This document shows positions 39,066-50,500 of a stretch of 53,616 nt of DNA, in pieces. The DNA lies in the NCBI GenBank assembly GCA_023212695.1, contig JALCCG010000153.1, positions 1 to 53,616 of the forward strand, read 5' to 3'. The translations under genes were made by a program, and so were the position numbers. Position 1 is the stretch's first letter. Every line of letters starts with the position of its first letter. A model generated the notes under the pieces. It was given only the letters and a program-made list of their open reading frames with translations, searched no databases and was not told the DNA's origin. Source of the DNA: Sporisorium sorghi (Eukaryota > Basidiomycota > Ustilaginomycetes > Ustilaginales > Ustilaginaceae).

Positions 39066-40163
39066 TCAAAGGTGACTGTCCAGCCAGCTGTGAATCAGAA
39101 GAAAGTATGAGGAATCAGCATCTGTTTATCGCTTCCATCCGGCTCCACAACGACAAACTTACTTGATAATATACTCTCCAACAACCACCTTGTCCTGACC
39201 AGGCTCGTTAAGCAGGTCGTGGTAGTAGCCATCGAACAGCTTGAGCGTCTTGTCCTTGGCCTTGACGCGCTCCACCAGCTTTTCGGAGCCCTTGGGACTC
39301 GTGATGAGGTCGCTTGTGCCGTGAACCACGAGCAAAGGCTTCGACTCTGGCCAGTAGGCGTGCGCCTTTTCGACGATGTCGGGTCCACCCTGCAGCGGGC
39401 CGTGGATGGCCTTGAGGTAGACCTTCTTGCTGGACAGCGGATCGTTCTCAAAGTTGTGTGCCACCACAGGATCTCTCGAGATGTTCTTTCCGAGCAGGTC
39501 GACGCTCCAGTGCAACTCGGGGATCAACGAGAGCAACTTTGTAGCACCCCACACCACGAACCACGGCGGCGGCTTGGTGAGCGTCAACCAGGGAGCACAG
39601 GCAACGACACCGGCCACCATCTCCTTGGCTTCCTGCGACGGACCGTTACCGCCGTTCTGCTTGATCCATTCGTCGCTGCGCGTGTGGAAGGCCGTGACAA
39701 TGCCTCCGCCCATGCTGTGTCCCAGCAAAAAGATGGGCACCTTGGCGCCCCACCTCTGGTCCAGACGTTGGCGCGTCTGGCGAATGACGTGCTCGAGATC
39801 CTGGAACTGCTGCGGCCACGTGGTGTTGCCATAGTTCTTGACCGGCTGCGACGAAGAGCGGCAGGTGTAGCCCCAGCCGCGCTGGTCAAAGCCCACAATC
39901 TCATGACCCTTGCTGGGCCACAGCTTGAAGATGTTGCGGTAGCGGTCGACGTACTCGACAAACCCGTGCACGAAGATGGTGGTCGACTTGGGCTCCACCT
40001 CTTGATCGCCGGCAGCAGAGTCGGTGGGGTAGAAGCGCTTGGCCCAGAAGCGAGTCTTGTCCGAGTAGTCGGTCTCGATCCAGAACTGCTCCGACTTGCC
40101 CGGGTTAGCGATGTCGATCTCGGGCGGCACGGTGGCGTTGTCGACGGTGGTAGAGGGCGCCAT
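39066..40163 (-). CDS. Monoacylglycerol lipase-like alpha/beta hydrolase, two exons
   Basis: The CDS is complement(join(39066..39087, 39163..40163)), 340 residues. The catalytic triad is readable: Ser150 in LLGHSMGGG, Asp285 in HGTSDLITS, His315 in DGYYHDLLNEPG. The oxyanion region is FVHGFVEYVDRY and the FDQRGWGYT motif follows, typical of Yju3/MGL (hydrolase_4, S33-like). Exon 1 runs into GTAAGT after GEYII; read through, it would stop one codon later. A 75-nt intron ending TTCACAG leads to a 22-nt last exon giving NWLDSHL and TGA, the usual family C-terminus. Yju3 hydrolyses monoacylglycerol at lipid droplets and membranes. PUS4 converges with it, ending 122 nt away. Confidence 0.92.
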
Positions 40164-40381
40164 GGCGGCGGGCGAGATTTACGAGTGTGATGGGAAGACG
40201 AGGAGATAGATGGTGGTCAGAAGAGAAGAGGAGACTTGACTCACTGTATGCGGGGTTGCGCTAGTCGAGTGGAGGACTGTGCGCGTGCTCGCATGCAGCC
40301 AAGATCGGCTTCGGTTACCGGTAAGGTTCTATCAAGCGTCATGTTATATATCTGCAACAGTGGTCCCACCGTTTATCGAAG

Positions 40382-40453
40382 GCCTCCTTAGCTCAGCGGT
40401 AGAGCACTTCACTAGTAATGAAGAGGTCAGTCGTTCGAGTCGGCTAGGAGGCA
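40382..40453 (+). tRNA. tRNA-Thr (anticodon AGU)
   Basis: Full cloverleaf: acceptor GCCTCCT with AGGAGGC and discriminator A; D-arm GCTC...GAGC with the A-box TTAGCTCAGCGGT; anticodon stem CTTCA/TGAAG enclosing CTAGTAA, giving anticodon AGT; T-arm AGTCG-TTCGAGT-CGGCT with one G-T pair. No intron. A T6 terminator follows at 40457. The gene lies between the lipase promoter and the HIT gene 3' end. Confidence 0.95.
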
Positions 40454-40456
40454 AAC

Positions 40457-40462
40457 TTTTTT
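40457..40462 (+). terminator. RNA polymerase III terminator
   Basis: Six T residues start 4 nt after the tRNA-Thr gene. Confidence 0.85.
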
Positions 40463-40714
40463 GCTGCTAGCTCTTACAATTTTCTTTTTTGTGACCTCAT
40501 TTTTTGACTTCATATTTTCGCAATCCTCGACAAGTGGTGGTGAGCCTGCTTCAGCTACAGTGCAAGCCGTCTTGGCTGTCGATGAGCGTAGTGTGAGCAT
40601 CGATGGGGCTCTTGTCCGGTACAGATGTAGACATAAAGGATATCTACGATGATGAACTGTATTCAGGGTATCTATGATGGTATCTTGACAGTCACTCTTG
40701 GCCTTCGATGCGGC

Positions 40715-41293
40715 TCAGCATCTAGCAACCTTGACCTTGCGACCAGCCTCGAGCAACGCACAAGTCTGCTGCCACTCTGCAAACCACGACCAGCCCTTGT
40801 AGTAGTCTCGACTTGGTGGCCGCGCCACGCGATATTTGAGCGCCTTCATACGACTCCTGAACGGCAGCTCGAGGCAGTGTAGATGCAGATGGTCGACGCT
40901 GCGGAACGGTGGGATGTGGAAGCCGAACCTCCTTTCTGGTGCTGCACTCGACGAGACCAGGTCGAGCGCTTTGCTTCCCAGCGCTTGCATCTGGCGCACC
41001 AGATCGGCGTCGCGCTGCGTGAGGCTCTGGACGTTGGCAATGTGCATGCGTGGGATGACGAGCAGGTGGATCGCAGCTGCGGGGGACCGGTCTGTGAAGC
41101 AGATAAAGTCGTCGTCTTGGAGCACGATGTTGAAGCGGTCCGCTGTGACGTTGCAAAAGATGCATTTGGCGGGGTTGACGTCGTCGACCTTGCGTTGCCC
41201 GGCTGGTGCGGGTGGTGCGGAGCCGTTCTGTGCGAGATCGTCTCCAGGTGGGTTCGTTTGCCGCCCGAAGCAGCTGCTGAACAGCGAAGACAT
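40715..41293 (-). CDS. HIT-domain nucleotide-binding protein (HINT3-like)
   Basis: The protein has 192 residues from the ATG at 41293 (MSSLFSSCFG). A longer frame to 41569 adds sequence unlike the family and is rejected. CIFC at 44-47 begins the domain, as in HINT3 and aprataxin-like HIT proteins; HLLVIPRMHIANVQSLTQRD follows, and the histidine triad is His135-Leu-His137-Leu-His139 in VDHLHLHCLELPF. A WSWFAEWQQTCALLEAG end is typical of fungal members. HIT proteins are nucleotidyl hydrolases or transferases acting on adenosine phosphoramidates or adenylylated substrates. It diverges from COQ3. Confidence 0.93.
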   Translation of the reverse strand: MSSLFSSCFGRQTNPPGDDLAQNGSAPPAPAGQRKVDDVNPAKCIFCNVTADRFNIVLQDDDFICFTDRSPAAAIHLLVIPRMHIANVQSLTQRDADLVRQMQALGSKALDLVSSSAAPERRFGFHIPPFRSVDHLHLHCLELPFRSRMKALKYRVARPPSRDYYKGWSWFAEWQQTCALLEAGRKVKVARC

Positions 41294-41931
41294 GGTCAGA
41301 TCGACTGTCTTGCCGGTGACCCACTGATGGTGATTTGAATAGTAGGTCACATCGACACCAACAGCAGATGTCGCTCGACAAGCGTGGTCACGGACAGGGT
41401 CCAAGCGGAGCGTGGAGGCTTTGTGTTCTTCTTGGTCCTGACTCGCGCGAGAATTGGCCTGACCGCAGCTTCTTTTTTTCTGCGAAAAAAGGCCGTCGCT
41501 GTTCGCAAGATGCAAACGTAAGAAGAAATGATCGTCGTCCACCGCTTTCTTCCCTTCCACCACCAGCATCGCAAAACGTAAGTATCGTCATCACATCTTC
41601 TTCTCTTTCCACCTCGCTTTCTCGAATGATGATTGGATTCTGCCTGGCACCAGTCGTAACAAAGCAATTACATTGCCGACAACACCGATAGCAGTGGAGG
41701 CCTTTACGCTATTATCCTCCCTTAATCTGATCCAAAGCTTGCTCAAAGAGAACCTCAGCGACGAATCTGAAGGGAACGACGAGGCTGACTTCTATTCCTC
41801 TCTGTTTTCTTCGTTCGCGTTCTCAGCCCTCCTTCTGTTTCATCATCGTAGCTTTCTTTCTTTTGTACTTCTGCTATACCCCCTTCCTTTGCGTCTTGTT
41901 GAAACCATTCGTCTATACCACCATCTCAAAC
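41294..41931. other. Divergent promoter region of the HIT gene and COQ3
   Basis: Pyrimidine-rich toward COQ3. No gene or clear core promoter element was seen. Confidence 0.6.
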
Positions 41932-43071
41932 ATGATCGTCAAGACGAGCGTTCACTCAACTGCGCGCTTGCTACCGCGCTCCAGCACTGCATTGGTCTGC
42001 CAGTGAGTCGCATCGCACCCAATCCCCATCCTGAGCCTCGAGTCCACCCTACTGAGACCTTTCTTTGCTCGATGCAGACCCACGGCGGTACCAGCACGAT
42101 GCTTGGCGTCGTCGTCCAGGCTGCGACTCGACACGCCTGCCCCGGCTTCGGACAGTCACGCCAAGACCTCGTCCGTGCATGCGTCCGAGATCGAGCACTT
42201 CAGCCGACTCTCGTCCAAGTGGTGGGACGAGCACGGCGAATTCGGTTTGCTGCATGCGATGAACCCGACGCGCATCCAGTTTCTGCGCGAGAAGCTCGAC
42301 GAGGTGTGGGGGTACGAGCTCGCCCGACAGCAAGTCGAGGCTCGCAAATCCCCTCCCGCGCCAACATCGACAGGGACGCAAGCACGGAGTCCGCTTGAAA
42401 ACCTCGGGCAGGTGCAGTTCCTGCGCGGGCTCGATGTCGCAGATATCGGGTGTGGGGGCGGGCTGCTCTCCGAATCCCTGGCGCGTCTCGGCGCACGCAC
42501 TACAGGCGTCGATGCGAGCAGTAGCAACATCGGCATCGCCAGCACGCACGCTGCGCGCGATCCGCTCCTCTCGCGCCCGCATCCGCTCGGCGGATCCTGC
42601 CTCGAGTACCTCCACACCACCGCCGAGGACCTCGTCGCTCAAGGGCGCACGTTCGATATCGTCTGCGCAATGGAGGTACTCGAACACGTCAACGGCCCCG
42701 CGGCTTTCTTGCGCTCGCTGGATAAGCTCGTCAAACCGGGCGGGCACTTGTTCATGTCCACCATCGCCCGCACCCCGCTCTCGTGGTTCCTGACCATCTT
42801 CATGGCAGAGGACGTGCTCCGCCTCGTCACGCCCGGCACGCATACGCATCATCAGTACATCAACCCCAAGGAACTCGTGGATTTCTTCCAGCATGATCTC
42901 AAGTGGTATGGCAAGGGGTCGGAGCTACCGCAACGGCTGCATTTCGAGGTGAGGGGGACGGCGTACTTGCCTTGGAAGTCGACGTGGACGCTGGCAAAGT
43001 CCAACACGAGCTTGCCGGGCACACAGGAGTGTAATTACTTTTTCTGGGCGAGAAAGCCTCTCGACGCCTAA
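41932..43071 (+). CDS. COQ3: Ubiquinone biosynthesis O-methyltransferase COQ3, two exons
   Basis: The CDS is join(41932..42002, 42078..43071), 354 residues. Exon 1 encodes MIVKTSVHSTARLLPRSSTA, a basic, hydroxylated leader expected of a mitochondrial presequence. A 75-nt intron (GTGAGT...GATGCAG) joins it in frame to the main exon, which has no suitable ATG at its front. The UbiG/Coq3 core shows FSRLSSKWWDEHGEFGLLHAM, SAM-binding motif I DIGCGGGLLSESLA (about 146-159), GVDAS, FDIVCAMEVLEHV and GGHLFMSTIARTPLSWF. Coq3 performs both O-methylations in coenzyme Q synthesis in the mitochondrial matrix, within the CoQ synthome. It converges with MPP10 (142 nt). Confidence 0.95.
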
Positions 43072-43213
43072 CTCGATCGTAAACCATTGAAGGCCTCCTC
43101 ATGCTTGCATGCCGTGCTGCGCGAGATGGACGCCCAACTGGTATCTCTGAAGTGTTGAAAGAATGCAGATGATATTGTGATGATGTAGATGAGATGCAAA
43201 GGAAGAAAGGTGA

Positions 43214-46177
43214 TCACAGCTTGAACTGGTTCCCCGTTGTAGGCTTGGCCGAACCGTTGACCGCCCCATTGGCGGCCTTGCCCTTGCCCTTGGCCCTGGC
43301 ATTCTTGCCCGTCCCCGCCCCAGCAGCATTGGCCTCCTTGCCAATGACCGAAACACCCCGATTGCCGACGAGCTTCTTGAGCGCCTGCTGCTTCTCCTCC
43401 TTCTCGTTGACCTTCTTTGCGCGCACCAATCCAGACTGCTCGAGCGCCTTGCGCGTGTCCTGAATCTTTTCGTTGCGCTGTCGCTTCTCCTGCCGAAGCT
43501 TGTTGTGCAGACGCTGCTTCTCCTCCGGCGTCATTTCGGACTTGGCGCCGTCCATGGCGGTCGAGTGGCGCGATCGCTCGTACACCTCTTCGGGCGCCAG
43601 CATGGTGCTCGACGAGGCTGTGACGGGCAGCGCGGTCTCGATCGAGACGGACGGCGCGTTGGTGAGCGTCTGGATGGTCGCCTTGGGAGCCTTGGGCGTG
43701 AAATGGGCGTTGGACAGCGCATCGAGCTTGTTGAAGATATCATCGTAGAGCTGCGTAATCTCCTCGTGCTCCTTGGCCAGCTTGGCGTCGGCCTCAGCGA
43801 CGGGGGCACCTTCCTCGCCATCGGCACCGCGCGCTGCTTGATACTCTTCTTCGTACAGCTCGGCGAGACTCTTGGCGCTCTTGCTGTCCGACAGCTCGAG
43901 CAGACGCGAAGGGAGGAAGGGGAGTGCTTCCATCTCGCGTCGACGGATGACGTCGTCAAAGTTGCGGTCGAGGATGCGACGCTTGATCAGATCCTCGATC
44001 GACTCGGTCATCTCCTCGGTCACTTGCGGCGTCACCTTTGCGGCGCGTTCAAACTCGAGGTCTTGCTCCAAGAGACTGTCTTGAGGACGGGCGCGCGAGC
44101 CTGCTTCTCCCATCAAGGTCCAGTCCTTTTTGGCAACGTTTTCGTCTTCGAGTCGAGCGATCTCCTCTTTGAGCGCAGCAACACGCTTCTCGTGGGTCGA
44201 GAGCTTGTCCTGAGCATCTGCTTCGTCATCGCTGTCGGCAAAGAGATCGCCGGCTACGCGACGAGCTGTATTGACGCCATCGTCTTGCTGGTCGTCCGCA
44301 GAGTCTTGCTTGTCATCCATCTCTTCTTCTTCTTCTTCGTCGTCGTCGTTCTCCTCGTCGTCGTCCGAATACTGACCCTCCCCTTCGTCGTCGCTACCCT
44401 GACGACCGAGAGAAGAGGTTTCGGACTCCACTTCATCCATGTCCATATCGTCCTCATCTTCATCATCATCATCCATGTCCTCGTCAAAGCGGCGAGCGGC
44501 ATCGACGTCGTCATCTGATGCGCCGATCATCCTCAGCATTTCGGGAGTCAGTTCGTCGGCCGACTTCTTGCGTGGCTTGATGCGACGGTACTCGATGGTG
44601 GTGTTGAAGCGAATGCGACGTTTGCGGTTGGGCTCTTCGTAGACACGAGCTTCTGCTTTGCTCGGAGATGGCTCGTCGTCGTCCTCATCCGACTCGTCCT
44701 GATCTTGATCGAGACCATCGGCTGCAGCATCCTCGTTGGCGAATCGGGCCGAGGCCTTTCGCTTTCCGAACTTCTTGTTGAACTTGGCTGCTTTCGAGGG
44801 TGGCAGGAAAAAGTCGGCATAGTGAGCGTCGGCAGCATCGGCAAAGCCGTCTTCCTCCTCGTCTTGATCGTCGTCATCGAGACCATCGATCCCGTCGAGA
44901 GGCTTAAAGTAGTCGATCTGGTCTGCAATGTCGTTGTCGTCGTTGTCGTCGACTGGGTCGGCATCCTCTTGGGCATCCTGTTCGTCGAGCTGTCGGTTGA
45001 GATCGTCTATCGAGAAGAAGTCATCGTCGAGGGTGGGATGGCGTTTGGTTGGACGCTGAGAGGCTTTACCGGGACGATCTAGATCTTGCAGAAGCGATGT
45101 AGGGATGCCGGCGCTGTTCTTGCGGGAAGACGGCGCTTTACTGTCGCCGTCGTCATCATCGTCGGACTCTTGATCCTCGCTCATGTCCTCATCTTCATCG
45201 TCTTCATCGTCGTCGTCGCCTACCTGCGATCGAAGACGCGGTAGCATTCCCATCTCCTGTTGCTCTTTGCGCTTGAGCTGTTCTGCCTCGGTCTTGAGGG
45301 GCTCGTAGAAGACTTCGGTGGGATCGCCATCGCTGACGTCGGAAGCGCCTGCGTATGCGGAACCTTCTTCGTCCGAGTCGTCATCGTCGTCACCTTGCTC
45401 GGCGATTTCTGCTAGGAGCTGGTCGCGATATGCCGGGTCGACGCCAAGAGCGCGAAGGTCGGCATCGCTGAGCTGACTGGGGCGGACACGTTCCTCTTCT
45501 GGGTTGACGTCGTCGTCGTCATCTTGATCATCATCGTAATCGCCCGACATGTCGAGGTCATCCTCCTCGTCTTCTTCAGAAGAGTCGTCGTCATCGTAGC
45601 GATGGGAACGAGACCGCGAGCGCGAGGGACCTGCTCTGGTGTTGGCTTGCTGCTCTTCCTCCTCGTCCTCGTCCTCTTGCTCTTCTTGCATGTGACCCTG
45701 GGCAAAGTAGCGCTCGACAATGGTGGACATTTTGGCGGCTTTGAGGTCGATCTGCTCCCACAGCTGGCGCGAATCCATGCCTTGGATGACGAGCTCGTCG
45801 AGAGGAGTGCCTTCGAAGAGAGGTGGAGGGGCAGCAGCAGTGCTTCCACGTTTGCGCTTCCCGCCCGAGCGGGAGGCCCTTTGATCGAGTGGGTCAGTCT
45901 TGGGCGAGACAAACTCGATGAAAGCGCAGATGGATGGAACAGCGTGCTTCTCGGACTGTATCGAGTGGTCAAAGAGCTGCTTGAGGGCGTGTACCGAGAG
46001 TGCGGAGAGGGAGGCATCGCCGCTGGCCAGTCGTTCCGGTTCGCTGGCAACGAGCTCTGCAAGCTGCTGCGCCTTGTCGAGGTGAGGAAGCGAGACATCA
46101 AGCGTCTCCTCGGGCTCCACGACGGCCTGGCTGGCGGCAGGTGAGGGGTGCGACCCCTTGCGCGGTGAAGGCGGCAT
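43214..46177 (-). CDS. MPP10: U3 snoRNP protein MPP10
   Basis: The protein has 987 residues, intronless, longer than yeast (593) because of extended acidic stretches. Mpp10 hallmarks: YFKPLDGIDGLDDDD with an acidic run, HYADFFLPPSKAAKFNKKFG, KRVAALKEEIARLEDENVAK, KDWTLMGEAGSRARPQDSLL, and DLEFERAAKVTPQVTEEMTE followed by SIEDLIKRRILDRNFDDVIR and the LYEEEYQ block. The lysine-rich C-terminus follows. Mpp10 with Imp3 and Imp4 is part of the SSU processome that cuts pre-rRNA at A0-A2 in the nucleolus. An insertion RRIKPRKKSADELTPEMLRM between acidic runs is unusual but in frame. GAC/GAT/GAA/GAG-rich runs make this region repeat-like at DNA level (44300-45620). Confidence 0.96.
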   Translation of the reverse strand: MPPSPRKGSHPSPAASQAVVEPEETLDVSLPHLDKAQQLAELVASEPERLASGDASLSALSVHALKQLFDHSIQSEKHAVPSICAFIEFVSPKTDPLDQRASRSGGKRKRGSTAAAPPPLFEGTPLDELVIQGMDSRQLWEQIDLKAAKMSTIVERYFAQGHMQEEQEDEDEEEEQQANTRAGPSRSRSRSHRYDDDDSSEEDEEDDLDMSGDYDDDQDDDDDVNPEEERVRPSQLSDADLRALGVDPAYRDQLLAEIAEQGDDDDDSDEEGSAYAGASDVSDGDPTEVFYEPLKTEAEQLKRKEQQEMGMLPRLRSQVGDDDDEDDEDEDMSEDQESDDDDDGDSKAPSSRKNSAGIPTSLLQDLDRPGKASQRPTKRHPTLDDDFFSIDDLNRQLDEQDAQEDADPVDDNDDNDIADQIDYFKPLDGIDGLDDDDQDEEEDGFADAADAHYADFFLPPSKAAKFNKKFGKRKASARFANEDAAADGLDQDQDESDEDDDEPSPSKAEARVYEEPNRKRRIRFNTTIEYRRIKPRKKSADELTPEMLRMIGASDDDVDAARRFDEDMDDDDEDEDDMDMDEVESETSSLGRQGSDDEGEGQYSDDDEENDDDEEEEEEMDDKQDSADDQQDDGVNTARRVAGDLFADSDDEADAQDKLSTHEKRVAALKEEIARLEDENVAKKDWTLMGEAGSRARPQDSLLEQDLEFERAAKVTPQVTEEMTESIEDLIKRRILDRNFDDVIRRREMEALPFLPSRLLELSDSKSAKSLAELYEEEYQAARGADGEEGAPVAEADAKLAKEHEEITQLYDDIFNKLDALSNAHFTPKAPKATIQTLTNAPSVSIETALPVTASSSTMLAPEEVYERSRHSTAMDGAKSEMTPEEKQRLHNKLRQEKRQRNEKIQDTRKALEQSGLVRAKKVNEKEEKQQALKKLVGNRGVSVIGKEANAAGAGTGKNARAKGKGKAANGAVNGSAKPTTGNQFKL

Positions 46178-47517
46178 GATGAAAGGAGAAGTTGACAGCA
46201 GAGACGTAGCGGGCGAGATGAAAAGGAAGTGCTAATGGTGCTCGAGCAGCAGCGATGGTCTATTGCAGCGATCCTATAGATGTCGAGATGAGGTAAACGA
46301 GTGTGATGGTGCGGAACCGGTTGCTAGGAATGATGAGAGAGAAGAGGGTTGATGGAGAGGAAGAGCAAGCTCGAGCTTGGAAGAATGAAATTTCATACAG
46401 AAGCTCAGTTTCCGCTTTCGCTCCCAAATTTTTACCGCAATTTTTTGGAGAGAGCCCTGCATGGCTTGCTGACTAAGCAAGAGACAAAAAAAATTCGACT
46501 GCATTTTGTGGGCTCCCAGGACCTGACAAATATTTGAAGTTTCGACCCTGTGCACGGCTTGCTCAACCTCCTCGATGGCGGCCGTAAAGCCCAAGTAGAG
46601 CGAGCACAGTCTCGCGAGCGTCGTAGTTATTTGCACGATGCCTGGCTCATGTTTTGCCCCACGCCAAGCGAGCGGGGTCAGACATTTCGGCTGACGGCGA
46701 TCTCGGCAAGGGATGTTGGCTGATCAAAGCGACATGGAGGGCAAACTGTATGCAGCCTAGCTGCAGCAGACTCGTATAGATCGCCACGAGCCGCAGCAGC
46801 GCATGAGAGCTACACAATGGAGCAAACAAGCTGAGAGTGAATTCGAGACACTGACAACAGCGACCCTTGCTTGGTGCGAAGTTCGAGGTGGACGGACGAG
46901 GTGGACAACGCGGTGCGCGGTCTCGCGTCTGGCACTTCGCCTCGCAACCGAGAAACCATGCAACGACAGTCTTTCCCTTTGATCCGTTCGTCTGAGCCTG
47001 AAAGAGAGCTAGAAAAGCGTGTGCCTGACTCAAGCCAAGCGTGCAAAACATGTGTGCAAGCAATCGCCTTACTAAGCCAGTCTCGGCGATTCCGTTTGAC
47101 ATCATCTGTCGACGGCTGAGCGGAGGGTGATCCGCAGTGGCGAACGGCTTTGCTTGCTTGACAGGATGCTTAATCTTAACTTGGATGCAAAGCAAATCCT
47201 GCTGTGTGCTGTGCTGCACACCGGCTGTGCTTTTCTTTTTCCTTTTTTTTTTCCTCAAAATCTTCTGCGAGGAGCGCGAGGAGTCGAGACTCGCGCGCAC
47301 CCATGCTTGCGGTTTGAGTGGGAGATTTTTATTTTTTATTTTTTTTTTTTTGGCCAAAGAATTGTGATTCCCGCTCGGGACATCCGAGAATGTAGCTCTG
47401 AGCCTTTCCTCTCTTGCTCTGCTTGGCTTGGCCTTGGATTGATCGCCGCGCCACTCAATCGCTGCTTTGTTCCGGACCACCATCATCATCGCCACACCTT
47501 GGTAGCTCCGACCACCC
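46178..47517. other. 1.3-kb divergent intergenic region, MPP10 and DENN-EFM7 promoters
   Basis: T-rich tract at 47326-47351 (interrupted by A) and a shorter one near 47229-47252. The longest open frame (46647-47642, minus) overlaps the start of the next gene on the other strand and has no domain. No RNA gene was seen. Confidence 0.6.
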
Positions 47518-50500
47518 ATGCTGAGCGCCAACGACACTGCCGGCCCCAGCAGGTCTGGCAGCAGAGCTGCTGGCCTCGGAGGCAGATTCTCCTTTTCCAA
47601 CCTCTCCGTCAAGAGCGCAGATGCCAGATCAGGCGCACGCACGCCAAAGACTGCACATCGTCAGTTTCACAGCAACCCAGGCCCACGATCCGCCAACACG
47701 CGCACCTCGTCTGCTTCGGTCGCCAGGTCCACCGACGGCAACAACATCGCACAGCTCTACGCCGTCTTTGGTCTGCCCAAGGATCCCGCTGTTTGGACAC
47801 TGGCCGAAGAGGACTGTACAAATGGTGTACATCACATCGAGAGCGCCGTCGGTCGCTTCTGGCGTCCCGAGGTGCTAGGCTGCTCCATCTGCCCGCCCGT
47901 CAATCCCACCGATGAGGCTCTCAAATCCCCCCTCTCTCCAAGCAGCACCTCGGGCAAGAAGGACGCAAGCAACAACAACGCTTGGGGCTCTGACAAGAAG
48001 AATGGCTCCAATCCCAAATTCATCGAGATGGCCGACGGTCGCGGCGGCGTCGAACGAGCAGAGACCGCTCGTGTCCTCTCAAAAGCCCTCAAACTCTCGT
48101 TCACTCGCGAGATTGAAATCTCGTCCGGTCCCATCAACTTTCCTCCTTCCTCCACCTCCCACACCTTCTCCTTCAGCGTACCCACCGTCAAGTCGTCTGC
48201 TTCGGGCGGAGCAGCTCGTCCCTCCACCGACGTGCGCAAGGCTACCGCCCCCTTCTCGGTCGGTGCTGCCAATGTCCACAATGCGCGCTCTTTTTCGGCC
48301 GTCGGTGAAGGTTTCGGCCTTGAAGGCGTCTCGTCTCGCCTCCCCGCCAATGCTGGAGCTGCTGGTCAAGACAACCCCAGCGTCGCCACCTTTTACGGCT
48401 CCGTTCTTACCGTCTGGAGCGCAGCCGACGAGAAGCGAGCAAAAGCCATTCGCAAAGAGCTTGGCCGTCTCGCCAAAGCGCGCACAAACGGCCGCACCGG
48501 TGCCAACAAGTCCGTCAACAACCAAGGTCAAGAGATCGAAGAAGATTACGAAGGCACCAGCGTATTGGGCCACTCGCTCCTTCCAGAGAACAACGCCTTC
48601 TTCATGCCCTACGCCATCTGCATCGTCTCCCGATACCCCATTTACAACCTCCTCGGCGACTGGAACAAAGCCGCTTGGTTCAAGTACAGCCGCAACATCG
48701 AGATGCACAACAAGCTTATGGCCGCCCTCCTCCGTCACCCTGCACCGCGCATTGGCGAAACCTTCCGCCTCCAGTCTCCGGACGAGGATCTCTCCTTTGT
48801 CTGCACTTTCCCAGGTGCGCTCGATTGGGGCAGAGGCTTGCTCGGCATCGACTTTTCCATGTGGCCCCTCTTCAAGACGCTCTCCATCGACAACGTGCTC
48901 ACCATCTGCGAGATCGCCCTCGCTCCCGCCGGCCGCGTCCTCTTCATGTCGCGTCATCCCGCCTTGATGGGCATGGCCGTCGAGACCATCAAGTATCTCG
49001 TAGAGCTCTGTGGCTGGAAGGGTGTAGCCCACCAAAACTGTCACGCCAGAGACGTGCGCATCTACCTCGAAGACCCTGGCTCTTGGCTCATCGCCATCAA
49101 CACCGAACTCCGTAGCATCATCAAGCCGCCGCCCAAGGAGGTTTGCCTTGTCGACCTCGACATCAACTTTGTCAATTGTGCCCGTCCACCTCTCAAGGCT
49201 CCTAGCAAAGGTGCTGCCCGCGACAAGAAACGCAGAAAGTTGATCGCCGCCCTCGGCTTCTCTTCCGCAGATTACACCATCCCACGCGAGTACGTCGAGG
49301 CCTTCCCCAGCGGCCGCTTCCGACCCCTCAGCAAGGTCGAGTCCTCTTCGCGCGACGTCCCCTACGAGCGCCTCGACAGCCCATCCTGGTGGGACCAAGG
49401 CGCCCTCGTCGGTGTCTTTGACCAGGTCCTCCACGAAGGCACCAAACCCAGCTTGCTCAAAAAGATCTTTGGCATTCGCACCGACAAGCAATATGTCGCC
49501 TCCGAGACTGAGGCTGCCGCTGTCCTCGCTCTGCGCAAGAGGGCCAGCAACTTTGTCGACGCACGCGATGGCCTCGAGAACAAGATTGGAAGGCTCAACA
49601 AGCGACTCGCCTTCCTCATGAGCGAAGGCGAGATGTGGCGACAGCAGTTCGACAAGATCCAGCAGCTCGTCGATCGACTCACCCAAGAAGCCAGCGATCT
49701 GCGCGCCAAACTCGACAAGGAGCGCAGAGAGTCTAGAAGGCTCTCTTCCACGCTCCAGCAAAGGGACATGGAATACGTGCAAGCGCAGATCCAGCTTCGA
49801 GACACCGAGACAGCGCGTGAAAAGGCCCAAGCAGAGCTGCTGCGCATGCGGACCGCCATGGAGAACCTCGAATCCGAGCGCGAAGCCATGATGGACGAGA
49901 TCCGCAACGTCCTCTCCAGCTCCGGTGCCGACGAGTCGGGCATGTCGTCGCTCAACAACCTCCAGACCATGACGCAGAACTTTGGTCGCATCGAGTCGCC
50001 CGCCATGAGCGACATGAGCCACAATACCGAGATGCACATCCTCAAGTCGCGCGCCCTCGCCGAACAGCGTATCTCGATGGGTCGTCCTCGTACTGAGGCA
50101 CAGAAAGACTCGGTTGCTGCCTCCAAGGACGCCCCTGCCACCAATGGGACCAGCAATGCACAAGCCTCGCATCACTTCCCTGACGAGCAGATGAACAGCG
50201 AGATTCAGAAGCGAACCACGGCCGTCACGGATCAGATCGCCAAGATCCAGCAGCAGCTCGAGTCCACCCTCACCCAGCTCGAAGGTCGTCGTTCTGCCAC
50301 CTTCGAGCGCGGAGTCAATGGCCGTCGCCTGTCCTCCTCCTCCGTGGGAAGCTTCCATTACGAACGCGGTGCTCCCTCGAGCATTGGCCATCACAACGCC
50401 GTTGCCTCGAGCGTCGGGCACGGTCATGCCCTCGATGCCAGTGATTCGAGTCGCGCAGTTCGTCCGTCAGAGGAGGTCGAGACGATCAACGGAGACCATG

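Noticed and set aside
46647..47642. 331-codon minus-strand open frame
   Set aside because: Overlaps the start of the DENN-EFM7 gene on the other strand, is Lys/Ser/Arg-rich from T-rich DNA and shows no domain.
48079..50427. 782-codon antisense frame inside the DENN-EFM7 gene, and similar long antisense frames in MSH2, the sugar transporter and MPP10
   Set aside because: Long antisense frames arise from GC-rich codon bias on the coding strand; none shows independent domain signal.
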